Shown here piece by piece: positions 28,398-37,080 of a stretch of 64,000 bases of DNA (its first letter is position 1; each line of letters opens with the position of its first letter). The stretch is from assembly GCA_963770275.1 (NCBI GenBank), contig CAVYPD010000018.1, forward strand, positions 62,001-126,000, read 5' to 3'. A program made the position numbers and the translations under genes. The notes beneath the pieces were generated by a model. That model ran no database searches and was not told the DNA's origin. It saw only the letters and a list, made by a program, of their open reading frames with translations. Origin of the DNA: Roseiarcus sp963770275 (GTDB taxonomy: Bacteria; Pseudomonadota; Alphaproteobacteria; Rhizobiales; Beijerinckiaceae).

Positions 28398-29030
28398 TCA
28401 GACCACGCGGTAGGTCTGGCCGTTCTCGGAACCTTCGATACTGCGACTGAAGGCGCGGGCGGCGCGGGCGACTGGCACGGGATCGTGACCGCGAAAGAAC
28501 GGCCCGAAGTCCGTCATGGATTCCTCAAACACCGTCGGGCTCACCGCGTTGATGCGGATGCCAGAGGGCATTTCGATTGCGGCCGCCATCGCGAACGCCT
28601 CGATGGCCGCATTGACCATGCTGGCGGACGAACCCGCAACGATCGGCGTCTGCGAAAGCACCCCGGCGATCAGCGTGATCGAGCCATGGTCGTTGATGTG
28701 ATCGCGAGCGGCGAGCGCCAGATTGACCTGGCCCATGAGTTTATTGGTCAGCCCCAAGCCGTAGGAGGACTTTTCCAGGCCTGCGAGTTTGATCGCGGAA
28801 AGCGGATGCCAGTTCACGGCCCCGGCGGCGCAAGCGACCGCGTCCAGCGGCCCCGCCGCTTTCAGACCCGCGACGATGCTCGCGGGATTGGCGATGTCGA
28901 TGCGAATGTCACCCGATTTCGATCCAGCAGATACGATGTCATGGCGCGGCGAAAGCTCGGCCACGATCGCGCGTCCCAGCACTCCACTTGCGCCGATGAG
29001 GAGAATGCGAAGCCGTTGCGACTCGGGCAT
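28398..29030 (-). CDS. Small short-chain dehydrogenase/reductase
   Basis: 210-residue SDR-like protein. The cofactor motif is LLIGASGVLGRAIVAEL at the N-terminus, followed by a short DIRIDIANPAS and VACAAGAVNWHPL. The usual YxxxK is replaced: the expected position reads SSASMVNAAIEAFA. Similar compact SDRs lacking the Tyr exist; catalysis is uncertain. It is co-oriented with, and just upstream of, the PAP2 gene. Confidence 0.75.
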   Translation of the reverse strand: MPESQRLRILLIGASGVLGRAIVAELSPRHDIVSAGSKSGDIRIDIANPASIVAGLKAAGPLDAVACAAGAVNWHPLSAIKLAGLEKSSYGLGLTNKLMGQVNLALAARDHINDHGSITLIAGVLSQTPIVAGSSASMVNAAIEAFAMAAAIEMPSGIRINAVSPTVFEESMTDFGPFFRGHDPVPVARAARAFSRSIEGSENGQTYRVV

Positions 29031-29089
29031 CAGTTTGCTCTTCCGTTGGAAAGTATGGGCGCTTGGGACGCGGGCGTCGAACTCTGTGC

Positions 29090-30274
29090 CTACGGGCCGG
29101 GCTTTCGCAACGTCGAGACGAAGTCGATGAGGTTGCCCATGGCGATATTGACGTCGATCAGGTGCCAGCCCCAGCTCTTGAGAAGCCGCCGGTCCACGAC
29201 GAGGTCGCCGGGGAGGGTCGCAGGCCAGACGCTACCCGCGGGGGGCGCTTTGATCGAGACCAAGAGATAAGAAGCCTTCGGCCCCTCGACGCAATGCGCC
29301 GACGCGATTCCGGGCAGCGATACGAAGGGCGTGTCGAGCGGCTTGACAAACGCCGCCCAGCTTGGATCGAGCGGAGGCTTGCCAAGCAGGTTCGTCTGGG
29401 TCGCAAGAATGGGATCGAGCGTGCCGCCGGCAAGCGCGGCGGGATCGGTGCAGGCGATTTCCATGCCTGGCGTTTCGGCATGGGTGAAGCGAGAATCGTC
29501 AGGCGGGAGCGCAGTCGCCGGGAAGGTCTCGTAGGCGACGACGCAGCCGTTCTGCCCCGCCGCGCGGCAGAGGGGGATGGTCTTGAACGTCCCGCCGACG
29601 TCCTTGCCTTCCGGAACCTCGACGTCGAACCCGAGGATGAGGGCGCCGGCAAGGAGGCGCTGCTCGGGCTTGCCTTCAATCTCATGGGCGATGAGCCGCG
29701 CCAGGATTCGCGCGCCCTGCGAATGGCCGATCAGCACGAGTCCGCGACCTTCGTTGTCGTGCGCGAGATAGTGTCGCCACGCCGCGCGCACATCCTCATA
29801 CGGAAGCTTGAAATCCACGGGGAGCGGCTCGTGTCGAAGCACGGCCTCGATGCCCGCGATCGTCACCTGCCGGTAGATGGGCGCGAACGGTCGGCAGACC
29901 GAGGCGAAGGCGGCGAATTGCTGCGCGACCGCCCGGTTCTCGCCGGGTCCGCTTGTCATGCCGCTATTGCCGGCCGGATCTTCGGAGACGGTCGGATAAA
30001 CGTAGAAGCAGTCGATCGGCGCTGATGGGTTCGGCTTAAAGACCCGATTTGCGCGCGAGCCGTCGCTTTGCACAACCGTCGCCACCACGGGGGCGGCGCA
30101 GAGGTCGGACCCGCCCGGTCGGCAGAGCCAGGATTCGGGCCGTGCATACGGGTCATCATCCGCGGCGCGCGCGTGCCCGGCGACGCTCGCGAGAGCGAAC
30201 GCCAATCCAGTCGCGGCGATCAGCCAGCCCCGGCTGGTCCGGGCATTGCGCCGGATGCGTAAACTTTTGGCCAT
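29090..30274 (-). CDS. DUF3089 alpha/beta-hydrolase, secreted
   Basis: About 394 residues from ATG 30274. A basic start and hydrophobic stretch (GWLIAATGLAFALASVAGHA) precede an ARAADD cleavage site. The DUF3089 core shows CFYVYPTVS, the nucleophile elbow VLIGHSQGARIL (Ser about 180) and a late His region near GWHLIDVNIAMGNL. Predicted periplasmic or surface esterase with unknown substrate. The frame is open upstream to 30448, but that part lacks family features. Confidence 0.82.
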   Translation of the reverse strand: MAKSLRIRRNARTSRGWLIAATGLAFALASVAGHARAADDDPYARPESWLCRPGGSDLCAAPVVATVVQSDGSRANRVFKPNPSAPIDCFYVYPTVSEDPAGNSGMTSGPGENRAVAQQFAAFASVCRPFAPIYRQVTIAGIEAVLRHEPLPVDFKLPYEDVRAAWRHYLAHDNEGRGLVLIGHSQGARILARLIAHEIEGKPEQRLLAGALILGFDVEVPEGKDVGGTFKTIPLCRAAGQNGCVVAYETFPATALPPDDSRFTHAETPGMEIACTDPAALAGGTLDPILATQTNLLGKPPLDPSWAAFVKPLDTPFVSLPGIASAHCVEGPKASYLLVSIKAPPAGSVWPATLPGDLVVDRRLLKSWGWHLIDVNIAMGNLIDFVSTLRKPGP

Positions 30275-30416
30275 CGACACTCCGCCCGGAAAAGCAGGCC
30301 CCGCCGGGGGCCGGAAGCTAGCGGCAACCGGCGAGGAGCGCCAGCGACCCGCATGAAGCCAGTTGCCATCCGTAAGGAGCGCCCTGTAAACCGACCGCCA
30401 AACTGGAGAGGCGTTC

Positions 30417-31391
30417 ATGTTTAGACTCGACGACAAGCTCGCGCGCATTCGCAGCGGCGCCTATCGGCGTTCGGATTTCATCATCGCCGACGCCAAGGAC
30501 CCCGATATGGGGCCGGGCCTGCATGCGGTGGGGCCGGGGCCCGGTGAGGGGCGTTTCAAGACGCGCGCCCAGTTCCTCGATTCGGTCGAGGCGATCGTCA
30601 AGCAGGACGTCGTCGACATCATGCTGACCTCGGTCTCGAATTTGGAAAGCCTCGTCAAGCGCAACGTCTTCGCCGGAACGGGGGTCAAGCCGGTCATCCG
30701 CGCCAATGACACGACGGATGTCTGGCGCCATCGCGGAGCGTCTTTTCACAATCACCCGTCGCGGCCGTTCCGCACCGCGTCGCTGAGCCATGTGAAGCCG
30801 CTGACCGACCTTGGGCTCTATTCGATCACCTTCACCAACGACCTCGACGCCGACCATGTCTCGCTCGAGGCGTTCACGGATTTTCGTGACGACGCCGAAG
30901 AGAACGGCTTCTCGTATTTCCTCGAGGTGTTCAATCCGAATGTCGAGCGCGGCCTGACGCCGGAGACCATGCCTCAGTTCGTGAATGACGCGATCGTCCG
31001 ATGTCTCGCTGGCCTTACCGAGGCGGAGCGACCGAAATTTCTCAAGATCGCCTATAACGGACCGAGAGCCCTGGAGGAGTTGGCGTCGTTCGACCCCGGC
31101 CTCGTGGTCGGCGTATTGGGCGGCGGAGCAGGAACGACCCGCGATTGTTTCGAGCTCATTCATCAGGCGGAGAAATATGGCGCGCGCGTCGCGCTGTTCG
31201 GCCGCAAGATCAACCTCGCCGAATCCCCGCTCGACATCGTGCGGCTCATGCGCGCAGTCGCCGATGGCGCCATGACTCCGCTCGATGCGGTCAAGGATTA
31301 CCACGCGGCGCTGCAAAAGCAGCGTTTGAAGCCGACGCGCGAGATCGCGCTCGACAGTGCGATCACAGAAACTGTCCTCAAGTCGGGCTGA
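30417..31391 (+). CDS. Class I (DhnA/LsrF-like) aldolase-family TIM-barrel protein
   Basis: 324 residues. The second half fits the DeoC/FbaB/LacD aldolase fold: FLKIAYNG places a candidate Schiff-base Lys at about 210, followed by VVGVLGGGAGTTRDCFELI and RVALFGRKINLAESPLDIVR, like the phosphate-binding Gly-rich loop and GRxxx segment of DhnA-type fructose-bisphosphate aldolases. The N-terminal GPGEGRFKTRAQFLD and DDLxxD-like FTNDLDADH are distinctive. The substrate is unknown. ATG 30417 is preceded by GGAGAGGCG, and the PfkB kinase starts three bases after its stop, so the pair very likely acts on one sugar. Confidence 0.7.
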   Translation: MFRLDDKLARIRSGAYRRSDFIIADAKDPDMGPGLHAVGPGPGEGRFKTRAQFLDSVEAIVKQDVVDIMLTSVSNLESLVKRNVFAGTGVKPVIRANDTTDVWRHRGASFHNHPSRPFRTASLSHVKPLTDLGLYSITFTNDLDADHVSLEAFTDFRDDAEENGFSYFLEVFNPNVERGLTPETMPQFVNDAIVRCLAGLTEAERPKFLKIAYNGPRALEELASFDPGLVVGVLGGGAGTTRDCFELIHQAEKYGARVALFGRKINLAESPLDIVRLMRAVADGAMTPLDAVKDYHAALQKQRLKPTREIALDSAITETVLKSG

Positions 31392-31394
31392 CCG

Positions 31395-32426
31395 ATGAGC
31401 GAGCGGCGCGGCGTCCTGTCGGCCGGCACCTGGTGCGTCGATTTCAATAAGTCGATCGAACGCTGGCCCGATGAGGACACCTCCAACGAGGTTCTGGCTA
31501 TCGACCGCCATGGCGGGGGAGCGGGCTTCAATATGGCGCTCGACCTCAAGCGCCTCGATTCCGAACTTCCAGTCGAGGCGATGGGACTTGTCGGCGATGA
31601 CGAGCTTGCGCGCTTTCTCTTCGCGGAATGCGAGGCGCGTGGCGTTAACCGCGGTGCGCTCCGCGCGGCGCCCGGGGGCGCGACCATGAGCGTCGACGCT
31701 TTCAATGTCGCGACCAACGGCCGGCGCACCCATTTCTACCATCAGGGCGTGGCGGCCGAGATGACGCCCGACGACTTCGATTTCTCATCTACGGCTGCGA
31801 AAATTCTGCATCTTGGATTGCCAGGCGCGCACAAGGCCATGGACCGGCCGTGGCGTGACGACGCCAACGGCTGGGTCGCCGTGTTGCGCAAGGCTCGCGC
31901 CGCTGGCCTCACCGCCAATCTCGAATTGATGACGACCCGCGCCGAGCGGCTCGCCGAGCTCGGCCGCCCGTGCCTGCCGCATCTCGATTGCCTCATCGTC
32001 AACGATTACGAGATCGGCGCGCTGGCGGGACGCGAGACCCGGCGGCCCGACGGTTCGACCGACCTCAATGCGGTTGTGCGGGCGATTGAAGATGTGCTCG
32101 CGCTCGGCTCGATGCGCTGGGCTGCGGCTCACTTTCCGGAGGGCGGGGTGGTGGTTGGACGCGACGGATCGCGGCTCGCGCGGGGCTCGGTCGCTCTGCC
32201 CGCTAGCGCCATTGTCGGCGCGAACGGCGCCGGCGACGCCTTCGCCGCGGGCATACTTTATGGGCAGCACGAGCAATGGCCGATGACCGAGAGTCTTGAG
32301 CTCGGGCATGCGTGCGCCGCGGCGTCGATGCGGGCGGTGTCGACAACGGCCGGCGTCGGAACGGTCAGCGAATGCCAGGCGCTGGCCAAGCAATGGGGGT
32401 TCCGGCCGCTGGCGCTCGATCGCTGA
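31395..32426 (+). CDS. PfkB-family carbohydrate kinase
   Basis: Ribokinase-like sugar kinase of 343 residues. It has the N-terminal signature RHGGGAGFNMALDLKRL and the C-terminal anion-hole motif GANGAGDAFAAG with catalytic Asp at about 281. It is translationally close to the aldolase-like gene and followed by a phosphatase. It probably phosphorylates a sugar or sugar phosphate used or made by the aldolase; specificity is not visible. Confidence 0.88.
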   Translation: MSERRGVLSAGTWCVDFNKSIERWPDEDTSNEVLAIDRHGGGAGFNMALDLKRLDSELPVEAMGLVGDDELARFLFAECEARGVNRGALRAAPGGATMSVDAFNVATNGRRTHFYHQGVAAEMTPDDFDFSSTAAKILHLGLPGAHKAMDRPWRDDANGWVAVLRKARAAGLTANLELMTTRAERLAELGRPCLPHLDCLIVNDYEIGALAGRETRRPDGSTDLNAVVRAIEDVLALGSMRWAAAHFPEGGVVVGRDGSRLARGSVALPASAIVGANGAGDAFAAGILYGQHEQWPMTESLELGHACAAASMRAVSTTAGVGTVSECQALAKQWGFRPLALDR

Positions 32427-32471
32427 GAGCGCTGAAGCGCGGGCTAAGTTGTTCGAGGGGGTTGTCTCAGC

Positions 32472-33080
32472 GTGCCGGACTTTCCGCATCGCCTTATCTT
32501 CGTGCGCCACGGCGAGACGGCGTATAACGCCGAGAATCGCCTGCAGGGACAGCTCGACACGCCTCTCAACGCTCGAGGCCGCGAGCAGGCGCGCACGGTC
32601 GGCGGAACGCTGCGTAGCCTCCTCGGATCCGAGATCGACCGGCTTGATGAAGCCCGGGCTTTTTTCGCGTCGCCCCTCGAACGCGCGCGGGTGACAATGG
32701 AGATTGCGCGTGACGCGATGGGACTCGAACCCAAGCGCTACCGCCTCGACCCTGTCTTGAAAGAGCTCAGCTTCGGCGCCTGGGAAGGGCAGACTTGGTC
32801 GGAGATTGAAGTCAAGGACGCCAAAGTCTTACGGGCTCGGCGCAAGGATCGGTGGGCGTTTGTGCCAGAGGGCGGAGAAAGTTACGCCATGCTCGCGGAC
32901 CGTCTGCGTCCGTGGCTCGACGGCCTCAGCGAACACGCGTTTGTCGTTTCGCACGGAGGCGTCGCCCGAGTCCTTATGACGCTCATCGCGGAAGTCCTGC
33001 CAGCGAAGGCGGCCGGCGCGCCAATCATTCAAGGAAGGGCGCTTGTATTTGAGAACGGGGGTTGTCGTTGGATCGGGTGA
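32472..33080 (+). CDS. Histidine phosphatase (phosphoglycerate mutase-like)
   Basis: 202-residue branch 1 histidine phosphatase. The RHGET motif carries the catalytic His at residue 13. The second half contains ELSFGAWEGQTWSEIE (Glu proton donor region) and VVSHGGVARVLM (second His). It starts with GTG 32472. Cofactor-dependent mutase versus general phosphatase cannot be settled; the ELxFGxWEG pattern favours phosphatase/CobC/GpmB-like members. It likely belongs to the operon with the kinase and aldolase. Confidence 0.9.
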   Translation: MPDFPHRLIFVRHGETAYNAENRLQGQLDTPLNARGREQARTVGGTLRSLLGSEIDRLDEARAFFASPLERARVTMEIARDAMGLEPKRYRLDPVLKELSFGAWEGQTWSEIEVKDAKVLRARRKDRWAFVPEGGESYAMLADRLRPWLDGLSEHAFVVSHGGVARVLMTLIAEVLPAKAAGAPIIQGRALVFENGGCRWIG

Positions 33081-33145
33081 AGATTGCGGAGGCCGTGTCT
33101 GAACCGACGCCGGCGCCGGCGTTTTGGCGGCCCCTTCGGCCGCCG

Positions 33146-33274
33146 GATGTTAAACGACACCACGCGCCATGAACCGTACAATTTCTTCCCTATATCCTGC
33201 GCAACGGCAGGCAATCCGATAAGCAGCAGAGGAAGCGCGGCAAACATTGCGCGCCGGGATTTGCGAGTCATCAT
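33146..33274 (-). pseudogene. Truncated lipocalin-like secreted protein (5' end only)
   Basis: From ATG 33274, with a GGAGGGA ribosome-binding site, the sequence reads a signal peptide (MFAALPLLLIGLPAVAQD) and KKLYGSWRVVSFNI, the start of a lipocalin-like domain (PF13924 type). After about 43 codons it runs into a GC-rich hairpin (33126-33144) and a meaningless Arg/Pro tail. The rest of the domain is absent, so this is a decayed or deleted gene. Confidence 0.6.
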
Positions 33275-33459
33275 TCCCTCCGAAATTGGGCGAGCTCAGC
33301 CGCACATCAAGCGTGCGCATCGCGACAGAATATCGGAAAACGGACAACGCTTTCCGGGCTTCCGTGAATATGCCACGTGCGGGCGTTTTTGATCGCTGCA
33401 GTATCCCGCGAGAGCCGAGGTGTGAGATGCCTCGGAGTCTTTGTGACCTCCCGTTGTTC

Positions 33460-33475
33460 TGTGATCAAGATCACA
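33460..33475. promoter_or_regulatory. CRP-type palindrome upstream of TPR gene
   Basis: TGTGATCAAGATCACA is a perfect two-fold palindrome with TGTGA-N6-TCACA spacing, the CRP consensus. Its inner GTGAT-N4-ATCAC also resembles FNR/FixK sites apart from the outer base. A -10-like TATTCT at 33498-33503 would put the start near 33509, making the site centre about -41.5, the class II activator position. The site is seen in sequence; the regulator is inferred. Confidence 0.6.
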
Positions 33476-33529
33476 GCCTTTTATCGAATACGCGCGATAT
33501 TCTTTAGTTGTCTATGGGAGAGATAGACC

Positions 33530-34582
33530 ATGCCGTCCCGCGTCGTCCTTTTCCTGCTTGCCGCCGTCGCCGCATCGCCGGCCGCTGCCCAGGGCGACGC
33601 CAACGCCGCAGTTTGCGCCGCAGACGATGACAGCGCCTTCTCTCCTGAGCAGCGCATAGCGGCCTGCACCGCGTTGATCAAAGCCGCGCGGAACGCGCCC
33701 AAGGAGGTCGCGGATGCACTCGTGAATCGGGGCCAAGCCGCTTGGTACGCCGACAAGATGAAGCAGGCCTTCGCCGATCTCGATCGCGCCATTGCGCTCG
33801 ATCCGAACAACGCCCGAGCCTTTCGCGAGCGGTCCAACGCTTACCGCTCCATCGGCAAGCCCGACCGCGCGCTCGCCGATGCAAGCGAGGCGGTGCGGCT
33901 CGATCCCAGGGACGCGAAGGCCTTCGACAACCGCGGCGACGTGTTCGTCGACAAGGGCCAATACGATCGCGCGATCCAGGACTACGACGAAGCGTTGCGG
34001 CTCGATCCGAAACTGAGCCTGGCGTTCAGGGATCGCGGCGCTGCCTATTATTTCAATAAGGATTACGAACGCGCGCTCAACGACTATGACGAGGCGATCA
34101 AGCTCGATCCCCGCAGCGACCGCGCCTACTCCAATCGCGGCGCGGCCTATAAAAAGCTCGGCCGCAACGCGCAGGCGATCGCCGATGAGAGCGAGGCGAT
34201 CAAGCTCGACCCGTCTGAACCAACCTACTTTGACAATCGCGGCCTGTCCTACGCGGCGGAGGGCGATTACGACCGAGCGATCATCGACTACAACGAGGCT
34301 GTTCGAATCTCTCCGCGGGCGAATTTTCTCACCAATCGCGGCAACGCCTACCAAGCCAAGGGCGATCTGAGCCGCGCCATCGCCGACTACGACCGCGCGA
34401 TCCAGCTTAACCCAGCCTTCGCCGACGCCTACAACAACCGTGGCGCGGCCTTCCGCGGCTGGGGCGATCTCGACCGAGCGATCGCCGACTACCAGGCAGC
34501 GCTGCGTGTCGATCCGCAGCTTAAGACAGCCGCTGAGAACCTTGCGGCCGTCCAAGCTCTGCGTAAGCGGGCAATGAAATAA
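33530..34582 (+). CDS. Secreted TPR-repeat protein
   Basis: 350 residues with a signal peptide (VVLFLLAAVAASPAAAQGDA) and a Cys pair near the mature N-terminus (VCAADD, AACTALI). About eight TPR units of 34 residues follow, each with the pattern AxxDYDxAIxLDP, for example NDYDEAIKLDPRSDRAYSNR. Likely a periplasmic protein-protein interaction scaffold. It is preceded by a CRP-type palindrome, so expression may respond to carbon or oxygen status. Confidence 0.88.
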   Translation: MPSRVVLFLLAAVAASPAAAQGDANAAVCAADDDSAFSPEQRIAACTALIKAARNAPKEVADALVNRGQAAWYADKMKQAFADLDRAIALDPNNARAFRERSNAYRSIGKPDRALADASEAVRLDPRDAKAFDNRGDVFVDKGQYDRAIQDYDEALRLDPKLSLAFRDRGAAYYFNKDYERALNDYDEAIKLDPRSDRAYSNRGAAYKKLGRNAQAIADESEAIKLDPSEPTYFDNRGLSYAAEGDYDRAIIDYNEAVRISPRANFLTNRGNAYQAKGDLSRAIADYDRAIQLNPAFADAYNNRGAAFRGWGDLDRAIADYQAALRVDPQLKTAAENLAAVQALRKRAMK

Positions 34583-35299
34583 AATGAGAGCTAAAGACCG
34601 ATGGATTCGCCATGGCGTGCGCCGCGGCTTATGCCGAGCCCCATCCGATCTCTCATAAGAGCAGATTTTCAGCCAAACATCAGCAATGAGTGCTCAAGGT
34701 CGACTTAACCAGACGCCCTGCCGTTGGCGAGTGACTGGTAGTTGCGCAATTGAGACGTCGAGGGGTTGTCGCGAATCAACGTAGAGCGGTCATAGCAAAT
34801 CGCCGGGGACGCCGAGAGTTTTGCCGTCCAAATGGTCGCGCAACGGCAAGATTCGTCCAAAGCGGCCCTACGGCGGGTCGCGAGCAGCGTCTGCGCCTTG
34901 GCGATCCAAGGCCGCCTATACGGCCCGGAGAAGGCTGTCTTCGACAACAGCTGGAGACTGCCGGAAATTGAAAGGACCGACTAGTGAAACGGCACGGTCG
35001 CGGGCTCGATCATCAAGCTCGGGGGCAACTGCCGGTCAAATTGTCGTTCGTCGGCTACTACAACGTGGTGACCCTGCAGTATGGCGCGAGGTCGCAACGG
35101 GCCGGCGTCGGGCAATGCTGCTGGGCCGCGCCTCTGCTTTCCCTGATGCCGTGTTTCACCGTCCGCGCCGGCGCCCAGGAAATCCATCTCAAAATGTGGT
35201 TACACGGACGTACCCGCATGAAAAGCTGGAGACAAGCCAGATCGGCCCATTTTTGTTTCCTCTGGCCATTCTATGGCCCCCAACACACGGCGACCTCCC
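34583..35299. other. About 700 bases without a recognisable gene
   Basis: No frame here resembles a known family. The only tidy small frame is 34832-34984 on the plus strand (50 codons, ending DNSWRLPEIERTD), without a good ribosome-binding site. Frames on both strands are rich in Arg and Ser, as expected for non-coding GC-rich DNA. It may be gene debris. Confidence 0.4.
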
Positions 35300-36601
35300 T
35301 TACTTGGTGATGAAGCAGCCACCTTGACGATAAAGCAGTCGCCGCCATCGCCTTTCACGCGCGAGCAAAGCGCCGCGGCGTCGGCCTTGGACAGGCGGAC
35401 GACGCGCAAGCGATAGACGATAGCGCCATTGACTTGGGCTTTATGCACGCCGATTGCCGCGCCGTTGAGCGCGGACGAATATTTGGCGTTGAGCCGCGCG
35501 AGGTCGCTCTTGGCTTCGGTCTCCGATTTTGGCGCGGCCAGTTGAACGGCCCAGCCGGCTGGCCCGGCTAGCGCGCCAACAAGTTCCCCAAAGACACGCG
35601 CCAGAGCACTCGCCATAGGATTAACAGGCGGCTCAGCGAAGGCGTGCGGCGGCCCGGCGGCATCGCCTGCGGCTCTGCCCGCAGCCTGCAGGGCCTTGGG
35701 CGAAACCCGTGCCGCCTTCTCGGATCTCACGGGCGTCCCAAGCTGAACCGGCCGGCTCGGCGTCTCCGTCGCCGCGCTGGGCGCGGTCGTATCGGTCTTC
35801 GCGGCCACGACGCGGGCGGAAGATCTCACTGAAGGCTTCGCGGGCAAATCGAGGTTGGGAGTCAACGGCTGCGCAACCCCGGCCGTCTCGCTCGCGGCGT
35901 TTGGCGCGACTTTGGCGGGCGGGCGTGCAGCATCAATCGCTTGCGTCGCATTGCCCGAGTCCGAGACAGCGAGAGGACGTGTCGTGATCGGCGTCCCGTC
36001 CGGCCGCGGCGAGGCGGCGCGCACGGTTTTGGGATCGGAAAATTCTGACGCCGTAGGCGGAGAGGTAGCGATCGGCGCTGGTTCGACCGGCGTATTGACC
36101 GTCGCGACCACTGGCGTTCCACGGGATAAGCCGGCCGGTGGCTGCGCCGCGTCGACCGCTACCGGAACAAGGGCTTCCGGCGGGGATATATTACTCAGCG
36201 GAGCCGGCGCAGAGTTCGATCGGTTGTTCCTTGGAACTGACGACCTTGACGTCGACCGATCGCGCTCTTTCCTTCGAGAGGGTTGCGCCAACATCGCCCG
36301 AGGTCGCGATGTTCTCATCGCTCGGCGGCTGCACGTTGATCGAGGCTTCGCCGATGGTAGGCGGCGGCAGGGGCGCGCCGTCCATGAGCGATAAAAGCTC
36401 GACGACAATCGCCGGGGGTATAATGACCGCGCCCGCGAGCGCCAAAACCTTGAGTTTCCAGCCTCCAGAATCTCGTTCCGGCCACAACTCGGCCTCGTTC
36501 GGATCGTGCGAATGTGAATCGTCGAACTCGGAAGCTTGCTTCGCCCCCGATCGTGTCCCGGGAACCCTCATGTCGTCCTCGTCAGACGCGTACGCGTACA
36601 A
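35300..36601 (-). CDS. SPOR-domain membrane protein with two compensating frameshifts
   Basis: Composite of about 433 codons. The N-terminal frame from ATG 36601 has an acidic cytoplasmic region and one membrane segment (VLALAGAVIIPPAIVVELL). Near 36220 the family-like sequence moves to another frame: a long Pro/Ala/Thr-rich linker, then the SPOR domain (GWAVQLAAPKSETEAKSDLA, YRLRVVRLSKADAAALCSRV). Near 35330 the first frame resumes with GGCFITK and a stop at 35300-35302. The end in the middle frame reads on to 35200 with unrelated residues. SPOR domains bind denuded peptidoglycan at division sites. Confidence 0.72.
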
Positions 36602-37080
36602 CCCCGCAGGTTGTGGGACAATGACCTCCGAAGGCCGTCTCTGTCAATCGCCGCGCCAAATTGGAAAGCGATTTCAATTACGACGGCCTCAATTCGACGA
36701 CTCCTGTTTCAAAACACGAGCAGCGGCCAAGTCTCGATCTGGGAAATGAACGGAAACAACGTTGATCGGCGGCGGGGTCGGAACCAAGGAAACCACAACT
36801 TCCCGGCTGGCGTGAACAACCAGTTCGACTCCTCGTTCGCCGGGGGCGCCGTCCAGACATGACCGCTATTTGCGCATTCCGGCCGTGGCCGCGTCGTCTT
36901 TGGGCAGTCAACAGCACAATCGCGGGATCGAGTTTTGCTCGAACACCTCGCCAAGACGCTCCAGGTGGCCTTTCGTCTGAGGCGATTTAGGTTCCCGCTT
37001 GCGTATGACGCGCCGAGGCGCGACAATCGTGGAAAGGCACATGTCGGGTAACGCAGAGTTGCCCCGAAGGAGGCTCGTCC
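36602..37080. other. Intergenic region with possible transposase tail and one copy of a dispersed motif
   Basis: On the minus strand around 36905-37030 a frame reads KREPKSPQTKGHLERLGEVF before a stop, reminiscent of the C-terminal part of DDE integrase domains (PQTxGxxER). This assignment is weak. A 31-base motif beginning ATGACCGC lies at 36859-36889 and recurs at 55454 and 59053. No complete gene is seen. Confidence 0.35.

Noticed and set aside
27663..29270. 535-codon plus-strand frame across the PAP2 and SDR genes
   Set aside because: Runs antisense to two recognised genes and crosses their boundary; no protein family visible.
30318..31742. 474-codon minus-strand frame over the aldolase gene
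   Set aside because: Antisense shadow; the plus strand has a good start, ribosome-binding site and fold motifs.
33126..33144. GGCGGCC/GGCCGCC hairpin after the histidine phosphatase
   Set aside because: Strong stem but no T-run on the plus strand, and it lies within the debris of the truncated lipocalin gene, so not called as a terminator.
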